Assembly: GCA_033812795.1 (NCBI GenBank)
Contig: JAPXSY010000005.1
Span: forward strand, 27,443-91,442
Origin: JAPXSY01 sp033812795
Lineage (GTDB): Bacteria; Verrucomicrobiota; Kiritimatiellia; RFP12; UBA1067
Length of the DNA: 64,000 bases
Reading direction: 5' to 3'
Positions 27,855-35,702 of the stretch are shown here, piece after piece (positions within the stretch are counted from its first letter, which is position 1; each line of letters opens with the position of its first letter). The position numbers and the translations under genes were made by a program. The notes below the pieces were generated by a model that was not told where the DNA came from, ran no database searches, and saw only the letters and a program-made list of their open reading frames with translations.

Positions 27855-29254
27855 GACGGGATAACCTCCCGATTAAGCAGCTTTACCAGATGTTCTCCGA
27901 CCTTCTGTGCGAGCAACACGGGAACTGCGTTACCGATTTGCGTGTAGCGTGGAACATCGCGCGTCCAGATGCCAAGCGACGGATCCCCAGCACGTCGACG
28001 TCCCCCGGTCGTCCGTGGCCCCGTGAAGATATACCAATCCGGGAAAGTCTGGATTCTTGCCCATTCACGAACGGTTGGCCCTCTCGGTTGGCAATAATGC
28101 ACATAATCTTCTGGCAAAGAACAAGCCGTGATGTTCGGCCCATTGTCAGGCCATGTTTTCGGCAACACGCGTTGAGCGAATTTCTTGGTCCGCATCGCTG
28201 CGGGGATTTCTCCGTTGTTCGCAATCATATATTCAAATTTCTTTCGTATTTCAGGTCTATGTTTTGAATATTCCTGTTCGGTCAACGCATCTCCCCTCCC
28301 CAACGTTTTTCCATTGGGAAGCGTTCGCAACATCTTTTGAAATTCGTTTTGAGGCTCAGACGGATACGAGTCCGTTTCCGTTTTTGAGAAATAATTGGGG
28401 TCTTCCAAGTCCGAAAGCAATTCGCACATTGTCGGGGGGATTCCTGACGATTTAGGCAAAAATCCGTGCGCGATCGCGCTTGGTTTGGGTAACTCAAGCC
28501 GCCCTGAATCATATTCGGCTAGATCTACTTCTCTTGAAAGAGAGAACGACATCTGTTCCGATTTCCAAAAGACATCCTGCCGCAAACCGACCATCAGCAC
28601 ACGGGGGCGATTTTGCGGAACACCATAATCCTTGGCATGAACAAGTTCATAGCGGACGGAATACCCTGGGATCCGTGAGAACTCACTGTGCACTTGCTTG
28701 AAAATTTCTCCGTTTCTTCCCTCTGCAGACCATTTTGAAACAAGTAATCCTTTGACATTCTCAAAAAGAAAGATTTTGGGCCGGACAGCGCTGATGACAC
28801 GAATCATCTCCTGAAACAAATGATTCGACGGAATGTCTTTTTTTTCGAGACGGAATGTGCGCCGATGCCCGATTCCGCTGAATCCTTGACAAGGCGGGCC
28901 GCCACAAACCAAATCAACATCATCGATTCCACGATGTAACCTCCAATAGGATTTTAGAACCGCAAGATTGGCATCGGTCAGACTATACACGTCCCCAACA
29001 GGAATGATTTCCTTGCCCTTGCGGTTTGCCATGTAGGTTTCGGCGGCATTGAGGTTGATTTCGCTAAACAAGATCGGAGTGAAACCCGCCTGTTCAAGAC
29101 CAAGCGACAACCCGCCGCATCCGGCAAACAAGTCAATACAGGTGTAGCGTTTGCGATGCGGAAAAACCGTACCCGGTTCGATATAAGATCCTTTTTTTTG
29201 TTTTTTCACGGGCATAGGCACGTTTTCATTGTAAGCGTGTTTTTCCTTCATCAT
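27851..29254 (-). CDS. DNA (cytosine-5) methyltransferase, cognate of the MvaI/BcnI-type endonuclease
   Basis: A 467-residue C5 methyltransferase. Motif I is DLFAGCGGLSLGLEQAGF, motif IV GGPPCQGFSGIG with the catalytic Cys, motif VI ENVKG, motif VIII QNRPRVLMVGLR and motif X YTQIGNAVPVLLAQ. The variable target-recognition region lies between VIII and IX. It should protect host DNA against the endonuclease. ATG at 29254 or 29251; the first overlaps the stop of the upstream dehydrogenase gene by four bases (ATGA). That is unusual, because the restriction-modification pair is thereby translationally joined to a metabolic operon. Confidence 0.95.
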   Translation of the reverse strand: MMKEKHAYNENVPMPVKKQKKGSYIEPGTVFPHRKRYTCIDLFAGCGGLSLGLEQAGFTPILFSEINLNAAETYMANRKGKEIIPVGDVYSLTDANLAVLKSYWRLHRGIDDVDLVCGGPPCQGFSGIGHRRTFRLEKKDIPSNHLFQEMIRVISAVRPKIFLFENVKGLLVSKWSAEGRNGEIFKQVHSEFSRIPGYSVRYELVHAKDYGVPQNRPRVLMVGLRQDVFWKSEQMSFSLSREVDLAEYDSGRLELPKPSAIAHGFLPKSSGIPPTMCELLSDLEDPNYFSKTETDSYPSEPQNEFQKMLRTLPNGKTLGRGDALTEQEYSKHRPEIRKKFEYMIANNGEIPAAMRTKKFAQRVLPKTWPDNGPNITACSLPEDYVHYCQPRGPTVREWARIQTFPDWYIFTGPRTTGGRRRAGDPSLGIWTRDVPRYTQIGNAVPVLLAQKVGEHLVKLLNREVIPS

Positions 29255-30225
29255 GCGTCGACCATGCTACGAGCCAGAGCGGCAATCGCGTCTGCGGACG
29301 GCATCCAGACCGCTTCGAGATTCTTGGCTGAGGGCACCGGCCAGTCCGGCGCGGCCAGACGCCGCACGGGGCACGTCAACGCGCCGTGCGCCCGCTCAGC
29401 CAGTCGCGCCGCAATCTCGGCCGCGAACCCGCCGGTTTGGGGGCCTTCTTCCACAAGGATCACGCGACCCGTGTTCTGCGCCGATTCGACCGCGATGCCG
29501 AGGTCAAGCGGATTAAGGGTGCGCAGATCCACCACCTCCGCCTCGATCCCCTCTTCAGCCAACGCCGCCGCAGCCTGCCGCGCCACCTGCGTCATGTACG
29601 ACCACGCCACCAGCGTGACGTCCGTGCCCTCGCGCACGAACCGCGACGTGCCGAAGGGGATCGGCGGCGGCAGCCCGTCCTCCATTTCAAACCGCTGCGG
29701 ATACAGCAACTTGTGCTCGAGGAACAACACCGGGTTGTCGTCCCGGATCGCGGTCTGCAACAGTCCCGCCGCGTCCGTCGCGTCAGAGGGCGCCACGATT
29801 TTGATGCCGGGCACACCGGTGAACAGCCGTTCGAGAGATTGCGAATGCGTCGCGCCATACCCCCGCCCCGCGCCGGGCGGCGTGCGAACCACCAGCGGAC
29901 AGCGAACCCCGTAGATCGGATAGAGTTTGGCGGCCATGTTCACGAGCTGGTCCACCGCCAGCGTGATGAAATCCATGAACATGATCTCAAGCACCGGACG
30001 CAGGCCCGCGGCCGCGGCACCGATCGCGACCCCGGTGATCGCCTGTTCGGAGATCGGCGTGTCTCGCACGCGCTCGGGTCCGAACTCATCGAGTAGACCG
30101 CGCGTGACACCGAAGGAACCGCCGTATACGCCGATATCCTCGCCGATCAGGATCACCGAGGCGTCACGCCGCATCTCGGCGGCCAACGTCTCGCGTAAAA
30201 TCTGGGTGAACGTGACGGTTCGCAT
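29251..30225 (-). CDS. 2-oxoacid (pyruvate/acetoin) dehydrogenase E1 component, beta subunit
   Basis: A 324-residue transketolase-like protein pairing with the alpha subunit encoded just upstream. Family landmarks are ILIGEDIGVYGGSFGVT, the cofactor-contacting ITGVAIGAAAAGLRPVLEIM, RTPPGAGRGYGATHSQSLE, and the C-terminal domain ILVEEGPQTGGFAAEIAARL. ATG at 30225 is preceded by a strong AGGAGGTG about 12 bases upstream; the frame continues upstream to 30306 without conserved sequence. Whether the substrate is pyruvate, acetoin or a branched-chain oxoacid cannot be decided, because no E2 or E3 gene is nearby. Confidence 0.9.
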   Translation of the reverse strand: MRTVTFTQILRETLAAEMRRDASVILIGEDIGVYGGSFGVTRGLLDEFGPERVRDTPISEQAITGVAIGAAAAGLRPVLEIMFMDFITLAVDQLVNMAAKLYPIYGVRCPLVVRTPPGAGRGYGATHSQSLERLFTGVPGIKIVAPSDATDAAGLLQTAIRDDNPVLFLEHKLLYPQRFEMEDGLPPPIPFGTSRFVREGTDVTLVAWSYMTQVARQAAAALAEEGIEAEVVDLRTLNPLDLGIAVESAQNTGRVILVEEGPQTGGFAAEIAARLAERAHGALTCPVRRLAAPDWPVPSAKNLEAVWMPSADAIAALARSMVDA

Positions 30226-30248
30226 AGGCAGCACACACCTCCTCTCTG

Positions 30249-31193
30249 TCAGGCAAAAACCGGTTCGCCCAGAATCTCCGGATCCGGTAGTTCCGCCGCC
30301 TCGCAAAAGGCGATTGCCGTTTCGATGCGCTGCTGCGCGGCCTCGTGCCGCGCGGCAACGTCCGCCTCCCCGAGCACCCCCTCCGCAAGCAGACGCGCTT
30401 CGAAAAGACGGATCGGATCACGACTCCAGGCCTGGGCCTCTTCCTCCCGGCTGCGGTACACGCGCGGATCCCCGCGCGAATGGCCCGAAAGCCGGTAGGT
30501 AACGCACTCGATCAGGGACGGCCCCTTGCCGGCGCGCGACCGCGCCGCATGACGCGCCACGATGTCGCGCACCGCCAGCACGTCGTTTCCGTCCACCCGT
30601 TCGCCGGGTATACCGTAGGCCGCCGCGCGGCCCGCCACACAGGGATCCGCAAGCCCGCGCGCCGTGGCGGTTGACATCGCGTAGCCGTTGTTCTCCACAA
30701 TATACAGCACCGGCAACTTCCACAGCGCCGCGAGGTTCAGCGACTCGTGAAACACGCCCTGATTGGAGGCGCCGTCCCCGAAAAGGCAGGCCGTCACCCG
30801 TCCCGTCTTGCGGTATTGCGCTTCGAGCGCGAGCCCGGTGGCGAACGGGATGCTGCCGCCGGTAATGCCGTTCGCGCCGTAGAACCCCCGCGACACGTCC
30901 ATCATCATCTGGCTGCCGCCGAGGCCGCGCGAATATCCGACGGCGCGGCCGAAGAGTTCGGCCAAGGCCCGACCGGGATCCGCACCGCGCGCCAGAAAAT
31001 GTCCGTGCCCGCGGTGGGTCGTGGTCAGGGCGTCGCACGGCTCCAGCGCGGCAGCCACCCCCACCGCCACCGCCTCCTGCCCGATGCAGGTGTGCGCCGT
31101 ACCCATGATGCGCCCTTCCAGAAACAGGCGCTCAATCGCTTCCTCGAAGAAGCGGATCGTCAACATCAGATCATATAGCGAAAGCGCGTCCAT
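30249..31193 (-). CDS. 2-oxoacid (pyruvate/acetoin) dehydrogenase E1 component, alpha subunit
   Basis: A 314-residue thiamine-diphosphate subunit. The ThDP motif begins GDGASNQGVFHESLN (D140) and ends with ENNGYAMS. THRGHGHFLARG and FYGANGITGGSIPFATG are typical of the E1 alpha/AcoA group. With the beta subunit it would decarboxylate a 2-oxoacid or cleave acetoin and hand the acyl group to a lipoyl E2, which must be encoded elsewhere. A good promoter lies 40-70 bases upstream. It is the first gene of a four-gene run that ends with the restriction endonuclease. Confidence 0.9.
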   Translation of the reverse strand: MDALSLYDLMLTIRFFEEAIERLFLEGRIMGTAHTCIGQEAVAVGVAAALEPCDALTTTHRGHGHFLARGADPGRALAELFGRAVGYSRGLGGSQMMMDVSRGFYGANGITGGSIPFATGLALEAQYRKTGRVTACLFGDGASNQGVFHESLNLAALWKLPVLYIVENNGYAMSTATARGLADPCVAGRAAAYGIPGERVDGNDVLAVRDIVARHAARSRAGKGPSLIECVTYRLSGHSRGDPRVYRSREEEAQAWSRDPIRLFEARLLAEGVLGEADVAARHEAAQQRIETAIAFCEAAELPDPEILGEPVFA

Positions 31194-31233
31194 GCCCCCC
31201 CTGCTGTTGCTTCTCCCTCAAAATGGTCTGCCA

Positions 31234-31262
31234 AGCATAGCACACTTGTTCCATCAGGGCAA
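31234..31262 (-). promoter_or_regulatory. Promoter of the E1 alpha-E1 beta-methyltransferase-endonuclease run
   Basis: On the minus strand, TTGCCC (31257-31262) and TATGCT (31237 back to 31242 in plus coordinates, 17-base spacer) form a -35/-10 pair, and TGC directly before TATGCT makes it an extended -10. The expected start is about 33 bases before the ATG at 31193. Confidence 0.55.
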
Positions 31263-31337
31263 ACCGTCGCGAGACCCCGGTTTGTTTCGGGTTGCCGGCT
31301 CAGACCGATCATCCAAATCGGAGGCGTCCCAACCGGG

Positions 31338-31973
31338 TTACAGGGAGCAGGCCGATTCCAGCCACGTAACGATCCGCAGGCCGACCTCATATTTGCTCAG
31401 AAGCGGCAAGGGAACCGGCGCGGCGTTTTTCGCGATCAGTGTGACGCGGTTGGTTTCAACCTCGAACCCTGCATCCGGCAAGGTCACGTCATTGGCCACA
31501 ATCAGATCCAGCCCTTTGGCTTCCAGTTTGCGCCGGGCTTCGCCCAAAGGGTCGCCGGTTTCAGCCGCGAATCCGACAAAGAGTCGTTTCCCTTTGAGGT
31601 CGCGCACTGCCGCGAGGATATCCGGATTCGGCTCCAGTTCGAGCACCGGCGTCATGGCGGCTTTCTTGAGTTTCGCGGGGCTGTTCCGTTTGGGACGCCA
31701 ATCCGCCACGGCCGCAGACATCACCAGCGCGTCGTGCGCGGGCAGAAGCCGCTCCACAGCAGCGAGCATCTCGCGCGCGCTGACCACATCCGTGCGGGTC
31801 ACTCCGGTCGGGGTGGGCAACGCGACCGGTCCGGCGATCAGGGTGACCTCATGCCCGCGTTCCGCAGCAGCCCGCGCAAGGGCGAAGCCCATCCTGCCGC
31901 TCGACCGGTTGCTGAGAAAACGCACGGGGTCGAGGTGCTCGCGTGTGGGGCCTGCTGTGATCAGGATTTTCAT
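31338..31973 (-). CDS. coaB: Stand-alone phosphopantothenate-cysteine ligase (CoaB domain)
   Basis: A 211-residue protein corresponding only to the C-terminal half of the usual CoaBC fusion. It begins MKILITAGPTREHLDPVRFL and has NRSSGRMG, SAAVADWRP, KLKK and NPDIL, the nucleotide-binding and catalytic motifs of CoaB. It makes phosphopantothenoylcysteine in CoA synthesis. No CoaC decarboxylase domain is fused or adjacent, so that must be encoded elsewhere. The frame extends upstream to 32276 but without conserved residues; the ATG at 31973 matches the family start and has an extended -10 element 17 bases upstream. Confidence 0.9.
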   Translation of the reverse strand: MKILITAGPTREHLDPVRFLSNRSSGRMGFALARAAAERGHEVTLIAGPVALPTPTGVTRTDVVSAREMLAAVERLLPAHDALVMSAAVADWRPKRNSPAKLKKAAMTPVLELEPNPDILAAVRDLKGKRLFVGFAAETGDPLGEARRKLEAKGLDLIVANDVTLPDAGFEVETNRVTLIAKNAAPVPLPLLSKYEVGLRIVTWLESACSL

Positions 31974-31990
31974 CGTTTCGGATGCTCGCC

Positions 31991-31999
31991 AGTATAACA
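31991..31999 (-). promoter_or_regulatory. Extended -10 promoter of coaB
   Basis: Reading the minus strand, TGTTATACT is a very good extended -10 (TGn plus TATACT). It ends 17 bases before the coaB ATG at 31973, giving a leader of about 10 bases. No -35 consensus is seen. Confidence 0.5.
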
Positions 32000-32092
32000 G
32001 AAAGAAACAGAACCGGGGCATACCCATTTTGGCGAATCGTTCCGAGAGGCACATCCCCTTGGTTCGATGAGCATTGGATTTCCGGGGCGGGC

Positions 32093-33460
32093 ATGGTAAG
32101 ATATGAATCCATGCGGACATCCGAGCAGGCTGCGACCCGATCCGACTACACACCGTGGCGGGCCACCACATTCTACATCCCGCTTTTACTTCAGGCGGTC
32201 TCGCAGAGCCTGACCTATCCGCTGGTCGCGGCGATCGTGTCGCACGGCGAACATGGGGTCGTGGAACTGGCCGCATTCGCGCAGGGGCAGGCGGTGATGT
32301 TTGTGATCGGCGCGTTGGGCAGCGGCCTGCTGACCACCGGGATGGTGTTCGGAAGGACGATGGAAGGGTTCCGCACCTTCACGCGCATCAACTTCGCGTT
32401 CTGTTGCGTGCTGCTGACGCTGCAAGCGCTGACATGCGTGCATCCGTTCGACACCTTTGTTTTCCGGGAGATTCTGGGGCTGGATCCGGCGATGGCCGGC
32501 ACGGCCCGCGCGGTCCTGTTCTACAGCATCCCGCTGCACTGCCTTTTCCTGCTGCGCATTCCGGGGTTGGTGGCGCTTTACAACGCGCGCGCGAGTATCG
32601 TGGCGAACTGGGGAACCCTGTGCCGGATCGTACTGACGGCATGCCTGTCGCCACTGTTCGTGCGACTAGGCTGGGTGGGACATGAGATGGGGGTTCTGGC
32701 CATGACCGGGCCGGTGATGGCGGAATACGGGCTGATCAACTGGATGGCGAAACCGTATATCCGCAGATTGGAACCGTCCGCCGGGCAGCCGGAGGATTCC
32801 CGGACGCAGTTCCTGTTTACGGTCCCGCTCTCGTTCGGCGGGGTGCTGCTGGCCATGGCGGGCTTCATGATCGGCGCGTTTATCTCGCGCGCGGCGGAAC
32901 CCGCGCGCATGCTGCCGATTCACTATGTCACCATCGGGATCGTCAATCCGGTGGGGTTCGCCGCATTGCGCATGCAGGCGGTGGTGCTGGCCTTTCCGCC
33001 GCGTGACCGGCATGACAACTCGGTCTTCCGGTTTGCGCTGGCCGCAGGCTGCATGTTGGCGATATTCCCTCTCATCGGACAAATCCCGGCTGTGGCGCAG
33101 TGGTATTTCGGGAAGGTCCAGAATGTGCCGGCGTGTGACATTCCGCTCGCCATGCGCGCCATGCTGTACATGTCGGTTCTGCCGGTGATCCAGTCGTTGC
33201 GCGGACATGCCGAGGGGTTGGCGGCTTGGCGTAAGCGGCCGAATGCGATTCTGGCCGGACAGGCGGTCAATCTGGCCACGCTGGTCTGCACGCTTTTTGT
33301 GACCCTGAGCTTCGGCGTGCCGGGATACCTGATGGGGGTGACGGCGATCCTTGCGTCCACGCTCATGACATGGGTGACGATCCGGATGGGGTTGGTTTGG
33401 GCAGAGATGGAGGATGCCTTTGACGAACCCTCGCGCCCGGTGCGCAGTATGGAGGGATAA
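32093..33460 (+). CDS. Polytopic membrane protein resembling ANKH / MOP-superfamily transporters
   Basis: About 455 residues with roughly 12 hydrophobic segments and no signal peptide. From memory of the family, several stretches resemble the animal progressive-ankylosis protein ANKH: ELAAFAQGQAVMF, LLTTGMVFGRT, a mid-protein ALRMQAVVLAFPPRD (ANKH has EIRAVYPAFDK in the same place), and LRGHAEGLAAWRKRP with about 30 hydrophobic residues after it. The MOP superfamily also contains MATE and flippase exporters, which are the alternative. Substrate is unknown. Start may be ATG 32093 or 32111; neither has a clear ribosome site. A perfect GCCCGC-AGA-GCGGGC hairpin (33468-33482) lies just after the stop. 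Confidence 0.6.
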   Translation: MVRYESMRTSEQAATRSDYTPWRATTFYIPLLLQAVSQSLTYPLVAAIVSHGEHGVVELAAFAQGQAVMFVIGALGSGLLTTGMVFGRTMEGFRTFTRINFAFCCVLLTLQALTCVHPFDTFVFREILGLDPAMAGTARAVLFYSIPLHCLFLLRIPGLVALYNARASIVANWGTLCRIVLTACLSPLFVRLGWVGHEMGVLAMTGPVMAEYGLINWMAKPYIRRLEPSAGQPEDSRTQFLFTVPLSFGGVLLAMAGFMIGAFISRAAEPARMLPIHYVTIGIVNPVGFAALRMQAVVLAFPPRDRHDNSVFRFALAAGCMLAIFPLIGQIPAVAQWYFGKVQNVPACDIPLAMRAMLYMSVLPVIQSLRGHAEGLAAWRKRPNAILAGQAVNLATLVCTLFVTLSFGVPGYLMGVTAILASTLMTWVTIRMGLVWAEMEDAFDEPSRPVRSMEG

Positions 33461-33516
33461 GCCCGCCGCCCGCAGAGCGGGCACAAACGCTGGGACAACC
33501 TGATCCACAGATTACC

Positions 33517-33772
33517 CTAAAAGGAGCAGTTGAACGGGTAGGATTCTAGCAAAGCCCCGCAAACATTGGGTTTTGCGGTGCGCCCGACGCTCTTTTTGAA
33601 CTCTTGGCCCCTGTCGATCGTCGCGGGTCGAATGTCGCGGGTCGCGGGTCGACGTTCCCGATACCGATCCCGATACCGATACCGATAGCGATCCCGACCC
33701 CGATTTTGATGAAACCGTGAAACCAGAAACCTTGAAACCAAAGAGAGTTGAAGGTTCAACTGCTCTTTTTAG
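33517..33772. repeat. Intergenic element copy 1: 19-bp terminal inverted repeats around modular low-complexity DNA
   Basis: The left end CTAAAAGGAGCAGTTGAAC (33517-33535) and right end GTTCAACTGCTCTTTTTAG (33754-33772) are inverted repeats with one mismatch in 19. Inside, in order, are a unique block with a CCGCAAA/TTTTGCGG hairpin, a core made of GTCGCGGGTCGAATGTCGCG units (about 33620-33655), a variable tract of CCGATA/CCGATC hexamers (about 33657-33705), and a GAAACC-rich tract (33711-33742). It is the same as copy 2 over the first roughly 150 bases. No coding capacity is credible. Confidence 0.85.
33740..33770 (+). terminator. Hairpin terminator at the right end of element copy 1
   Basis: AAAGAGAGTTGAA, a two-base GG loop and TTCAACTGCTCTTT form a stem of 13 pairs with one bulged G, followed by a T run. 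It can terminate rightward transcription from the ANKH-like transporter gene. The right arm is also the element's terminal inverted repeat. Confidence 0.65.
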
Positions 33773-33801
33773 AATAAATTGACAGGATTACAGGATTAAC
33801 C

Positions 33802-34085
33802 CTAAAAGGAGCAGTTGAACGGGTAGGATTCTAGCAAAGCCCCGCAAACATTGGGTTTTGCGGTGCGCCCGACGCTCTTTTTGAACTCTTGGCCCCTGTC
33901 GATCGTCGCGGGTCGAATGTCGCGGGTCGCGGGTCGACGTTCCCGATACCGATACCGATAGCGATCCCGATACCGATAGCGATCCCGATCCCGACCCCGA
34001 TTTGGATGAAACCATGAAACCAGAAACCCTGAAACCCAGAAACCTTGAAACCAAAGAGAGTTGAAGGTTCAACTGCTCTTTTTAG
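33802..34085. repeat. Intergenic element copy 2: second tandem copy, longer internal tracts
   Basis: Left end at 33802-33820 and right end at 34067-34085 carry the same 19-bp inverted repeats as copy 1. Bases 33802 to about 33953 match 33517 to about 33668 with no difference that I can see. The CCGATA/CCGATC tract and the GAAACC tract are longer, making the copy 284 bp rather than 256. The copies are separated by 29 bases containing GACAGGATTACAGGATTAAC. Together they occupy most of the 681-bp gap between the transporter and apgM, which are convergent. Confidence 0.85.
34053..34083 (+). terminator. Hairpin terminator at the right end of element copy 2
   Basis: The same AAAGAGAGTTGAA-GG-TTCAACTGCTCTTT structure as in copy 1, followed by T residues. 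It is a second rightward terminator in the same gap. Confidence 0.6.
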
Positions 34086-34141
34086 GATTACACAGATATA
34101 AAACGCGTCAGGATTTCCGCCAGCTTTGCCCAACTTTCCCC

Positions 34142-35338
34142 TCAGGACTGCGGGTCCGTCGCGCGCAACAGCAGGTTCATGAGGTCCGCACCCTTCAGAT
34201 GCTTCAACGCGCCACGCCGCGCGGCAACCTCGTCGAAAACCGCAACCGCGTCCGGCTTCACGCCGGGCTGCCACACCGCGACCGGCACCGGGTCGCGCGT
34301 ATGTTTTCCGGTCGCGACCGGCACCGGATGATCCGGCAACACGCAGTACGCGACCCGGTCACCCGCGCCGGCCATGACCCGCCCCACGAGCCGCCGGTCG
34401 AAATCCTCGATCGTCTTGATTTTCAGTTGGAGGTCGCGCGCGTGCGAAACCTCGTCGATGGCCTCGACATGCACATAGACGAAATCATACCCGTCCGCGA
34501 GCGCCTTGAGCGCGGCATCGGCCTTGCCCTCATAGTTCGTGTCGATATACCCCGTCGCACCGGGAACGGGGAGCACATCCATTCCAAGACAGCGTCCGAG
34601 CCCGTTGATCACATCCACGGCAGAGATCACCGCGGCGCGGACCCCATACCGTTCGCAGAAATTATGGATCGCACCGGCCTTGCCGCCGCTCCACGGCCAG
34701 ATGCCATTCGCCGTACGGCCCTGAAGCACTTCGGCCGCGCGGGCGATCAGGTCGCGCAACAGCGCGGCCGTGAATCGCCCTTCTTCGGACTTGGTGCGCG
34801 GCAGGTGCTTGGCGACCGGTTGCCCGTGCTGGTCATCAGGTTTGTCATACGAGATGTTGGCGCTGAACTGCGGACCGGAAAGGATCAACAGATTACGATA
34901 GCTGACACCGGGATAAAAACGGACCGCCTCACCGCCCAACTGCTCGTTGAGCAATCGGATGGACTCGACCGCATCCGCCTGAGCGATGTGTCCGCCGGAG
35001 AAATCGCGCAGGATGCCCTCCGCATCCACGGTGACAAGGTTCATGCGAAAGGCGATGTCATCGGGTCCGAGCGCAATACCCTGGCTGGCGGCCTCGAGCG
35101 GTCCGCGGCCGCACAACTCCGTGGCGAGGTCGCACCCGAGCACCGACATGTTGGCCACATCGCTGGAGGTCGGGAATCCTGCGGGCAGGGTGAGCATCGT
35201 GCCGCTGCGCCCGTTCCGGGCAATAGTGTCCATGTTCGGGATGCGGGCGACTTGAAGCGGGGTACGCCCATTCAGTTCGCCGACCGGTTCGTCGGCCATG
35301 CCGTCGCCAAGAAAAAGAACGGTCTGTTGGGGTTTCAT
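34142..35338 (-). CDS. apgM: Cofactor-independent phosphoglycerate mutase, ApgM type
   Basis: Alkaline-phosphatase-superfamily glycolytic enzyme of 398 residues, interconverting 3- and 2-phosphoglycerate without 2,3-BPG. Metal and nucleophile motifs are FLGDGMADEPVGEL at the N-terminus and PTSSDVANMSVLGCD, with the catalytic Ser in TSSDVANM. Later GRVMAGAGDRVAYCVLPDHP contains a metal-binding DH. The length and the NGRTPLQVARIPNMD motif fit the archaeal-type aPGAM also found in anaerobic bacteria. A TTGACA (35373-35378 on the plus strand as TGTCAA) with a weak GACACT 17 bases on may be its promoter. Confidence 0.93.
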   Translation of the reverse strand: MKPQQTVLFLGDGMADEPVGELNGRTPLQVARIPNMDTIARNGRSGTMLTLPAGFPTSSDVANMSVLGCDLATELCGRGPLEAASQGIALGPDDIAFRMNLVTVDAEGILRDFSGGHIAQADAVESIRLLNEQLGGEAVRFYPGVSYRNLLILSGPQFSANISYDKPDDQHGQPVAKHLPRTKSEEGRFTAALLRDLIARAAEVLQGRTANGIWPWSGGKAGAIHNFCERYGVRAAVISAVDVINGLGRCLGMDVLPVPGATGYIDTNYEGKADAALKALADGYDFVYVHVEAIDEVSHARDLQLKIKTIEDFDRRLVGRVMAGAGDRVAYCVLPDHPVPVATGKHTRDPVPVAVWQPGVKPDAVAVFDEVAARRGALKHLKGADLMNLLLRATDPQS

Positions 35339-35445
35339 GATGGGTGTACAGTGTCGCAGACTGCGGCGGCTGTGTCAATCAGCGGTCACCCGTGACACGA
35401 GCGGAGTTGCATCCTTTTGGGGGTAAAGGCCTGTAAACATCCGTA

Positions 35446-35620
35446 CCATGAAACATATGACCCTTCATGAAATCAAGATGGGGAAAAGTCGGGAGCGCGG
35501 GCGCCCTCGCCCGCAACTCGGTTTCTGGTTCCGGACTTCAGGTTTCTGGTTTATCCCTATCGGGATCGCTTCGCCGTCCTCGTTCCCGTTTTCGCGTACT
35601 TCGACCTGCGACGTTTGGGT
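35446..35620 (-). repeat. Degenerate modular repeat in the gap upstream of apgM
   Basis: The 364-bp gap 35339-35702 has no credible gene. It holds ACCATGAAACATATGACC and TTCATGAAAT (35446-35472), a GGTTTCTGGTTCCGG / AGGTTTCTGGTTTA tract (35519-35552), a CTATCGGGATCG low-complexity centre, and TCGACCTGCGACGTTTGG (35601-35618). This is the same module order as the reverse complement of the 33.5-kb elements, without the terminal inverted repeats. A second direct repeat, GTCGGGAGCGCGG, occurs at about 35488 and 35690. Confidence 0.55.
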
Positions 35621-35702
35621 TGTTTGGCGGAGCGACTGATCTGACTGATCCGTCGTTGCGGGCGGGGAGCGTGTTTTGCATGAAGCCCAGTCGGGAGCGC
35701 GG

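Noticed and set aside
33657..34000. CRISPR-like array of CCGATA/CCGATC words
   Set aside because: Units are 6-12 bases, directly adjacent, with no unique spacers and no cas genes nearby; this is a variable low-complexity tract.
33517..34072. Small minus-strand ORFs (80 and 94 residues) in the two element copies
   Set aside because: They start alike but fall into different frames after the variable tract (Arg/Asp/Tyr-rich in one, Ser/Gly/Val-rich in the other), so the sequence is not kept as protein.
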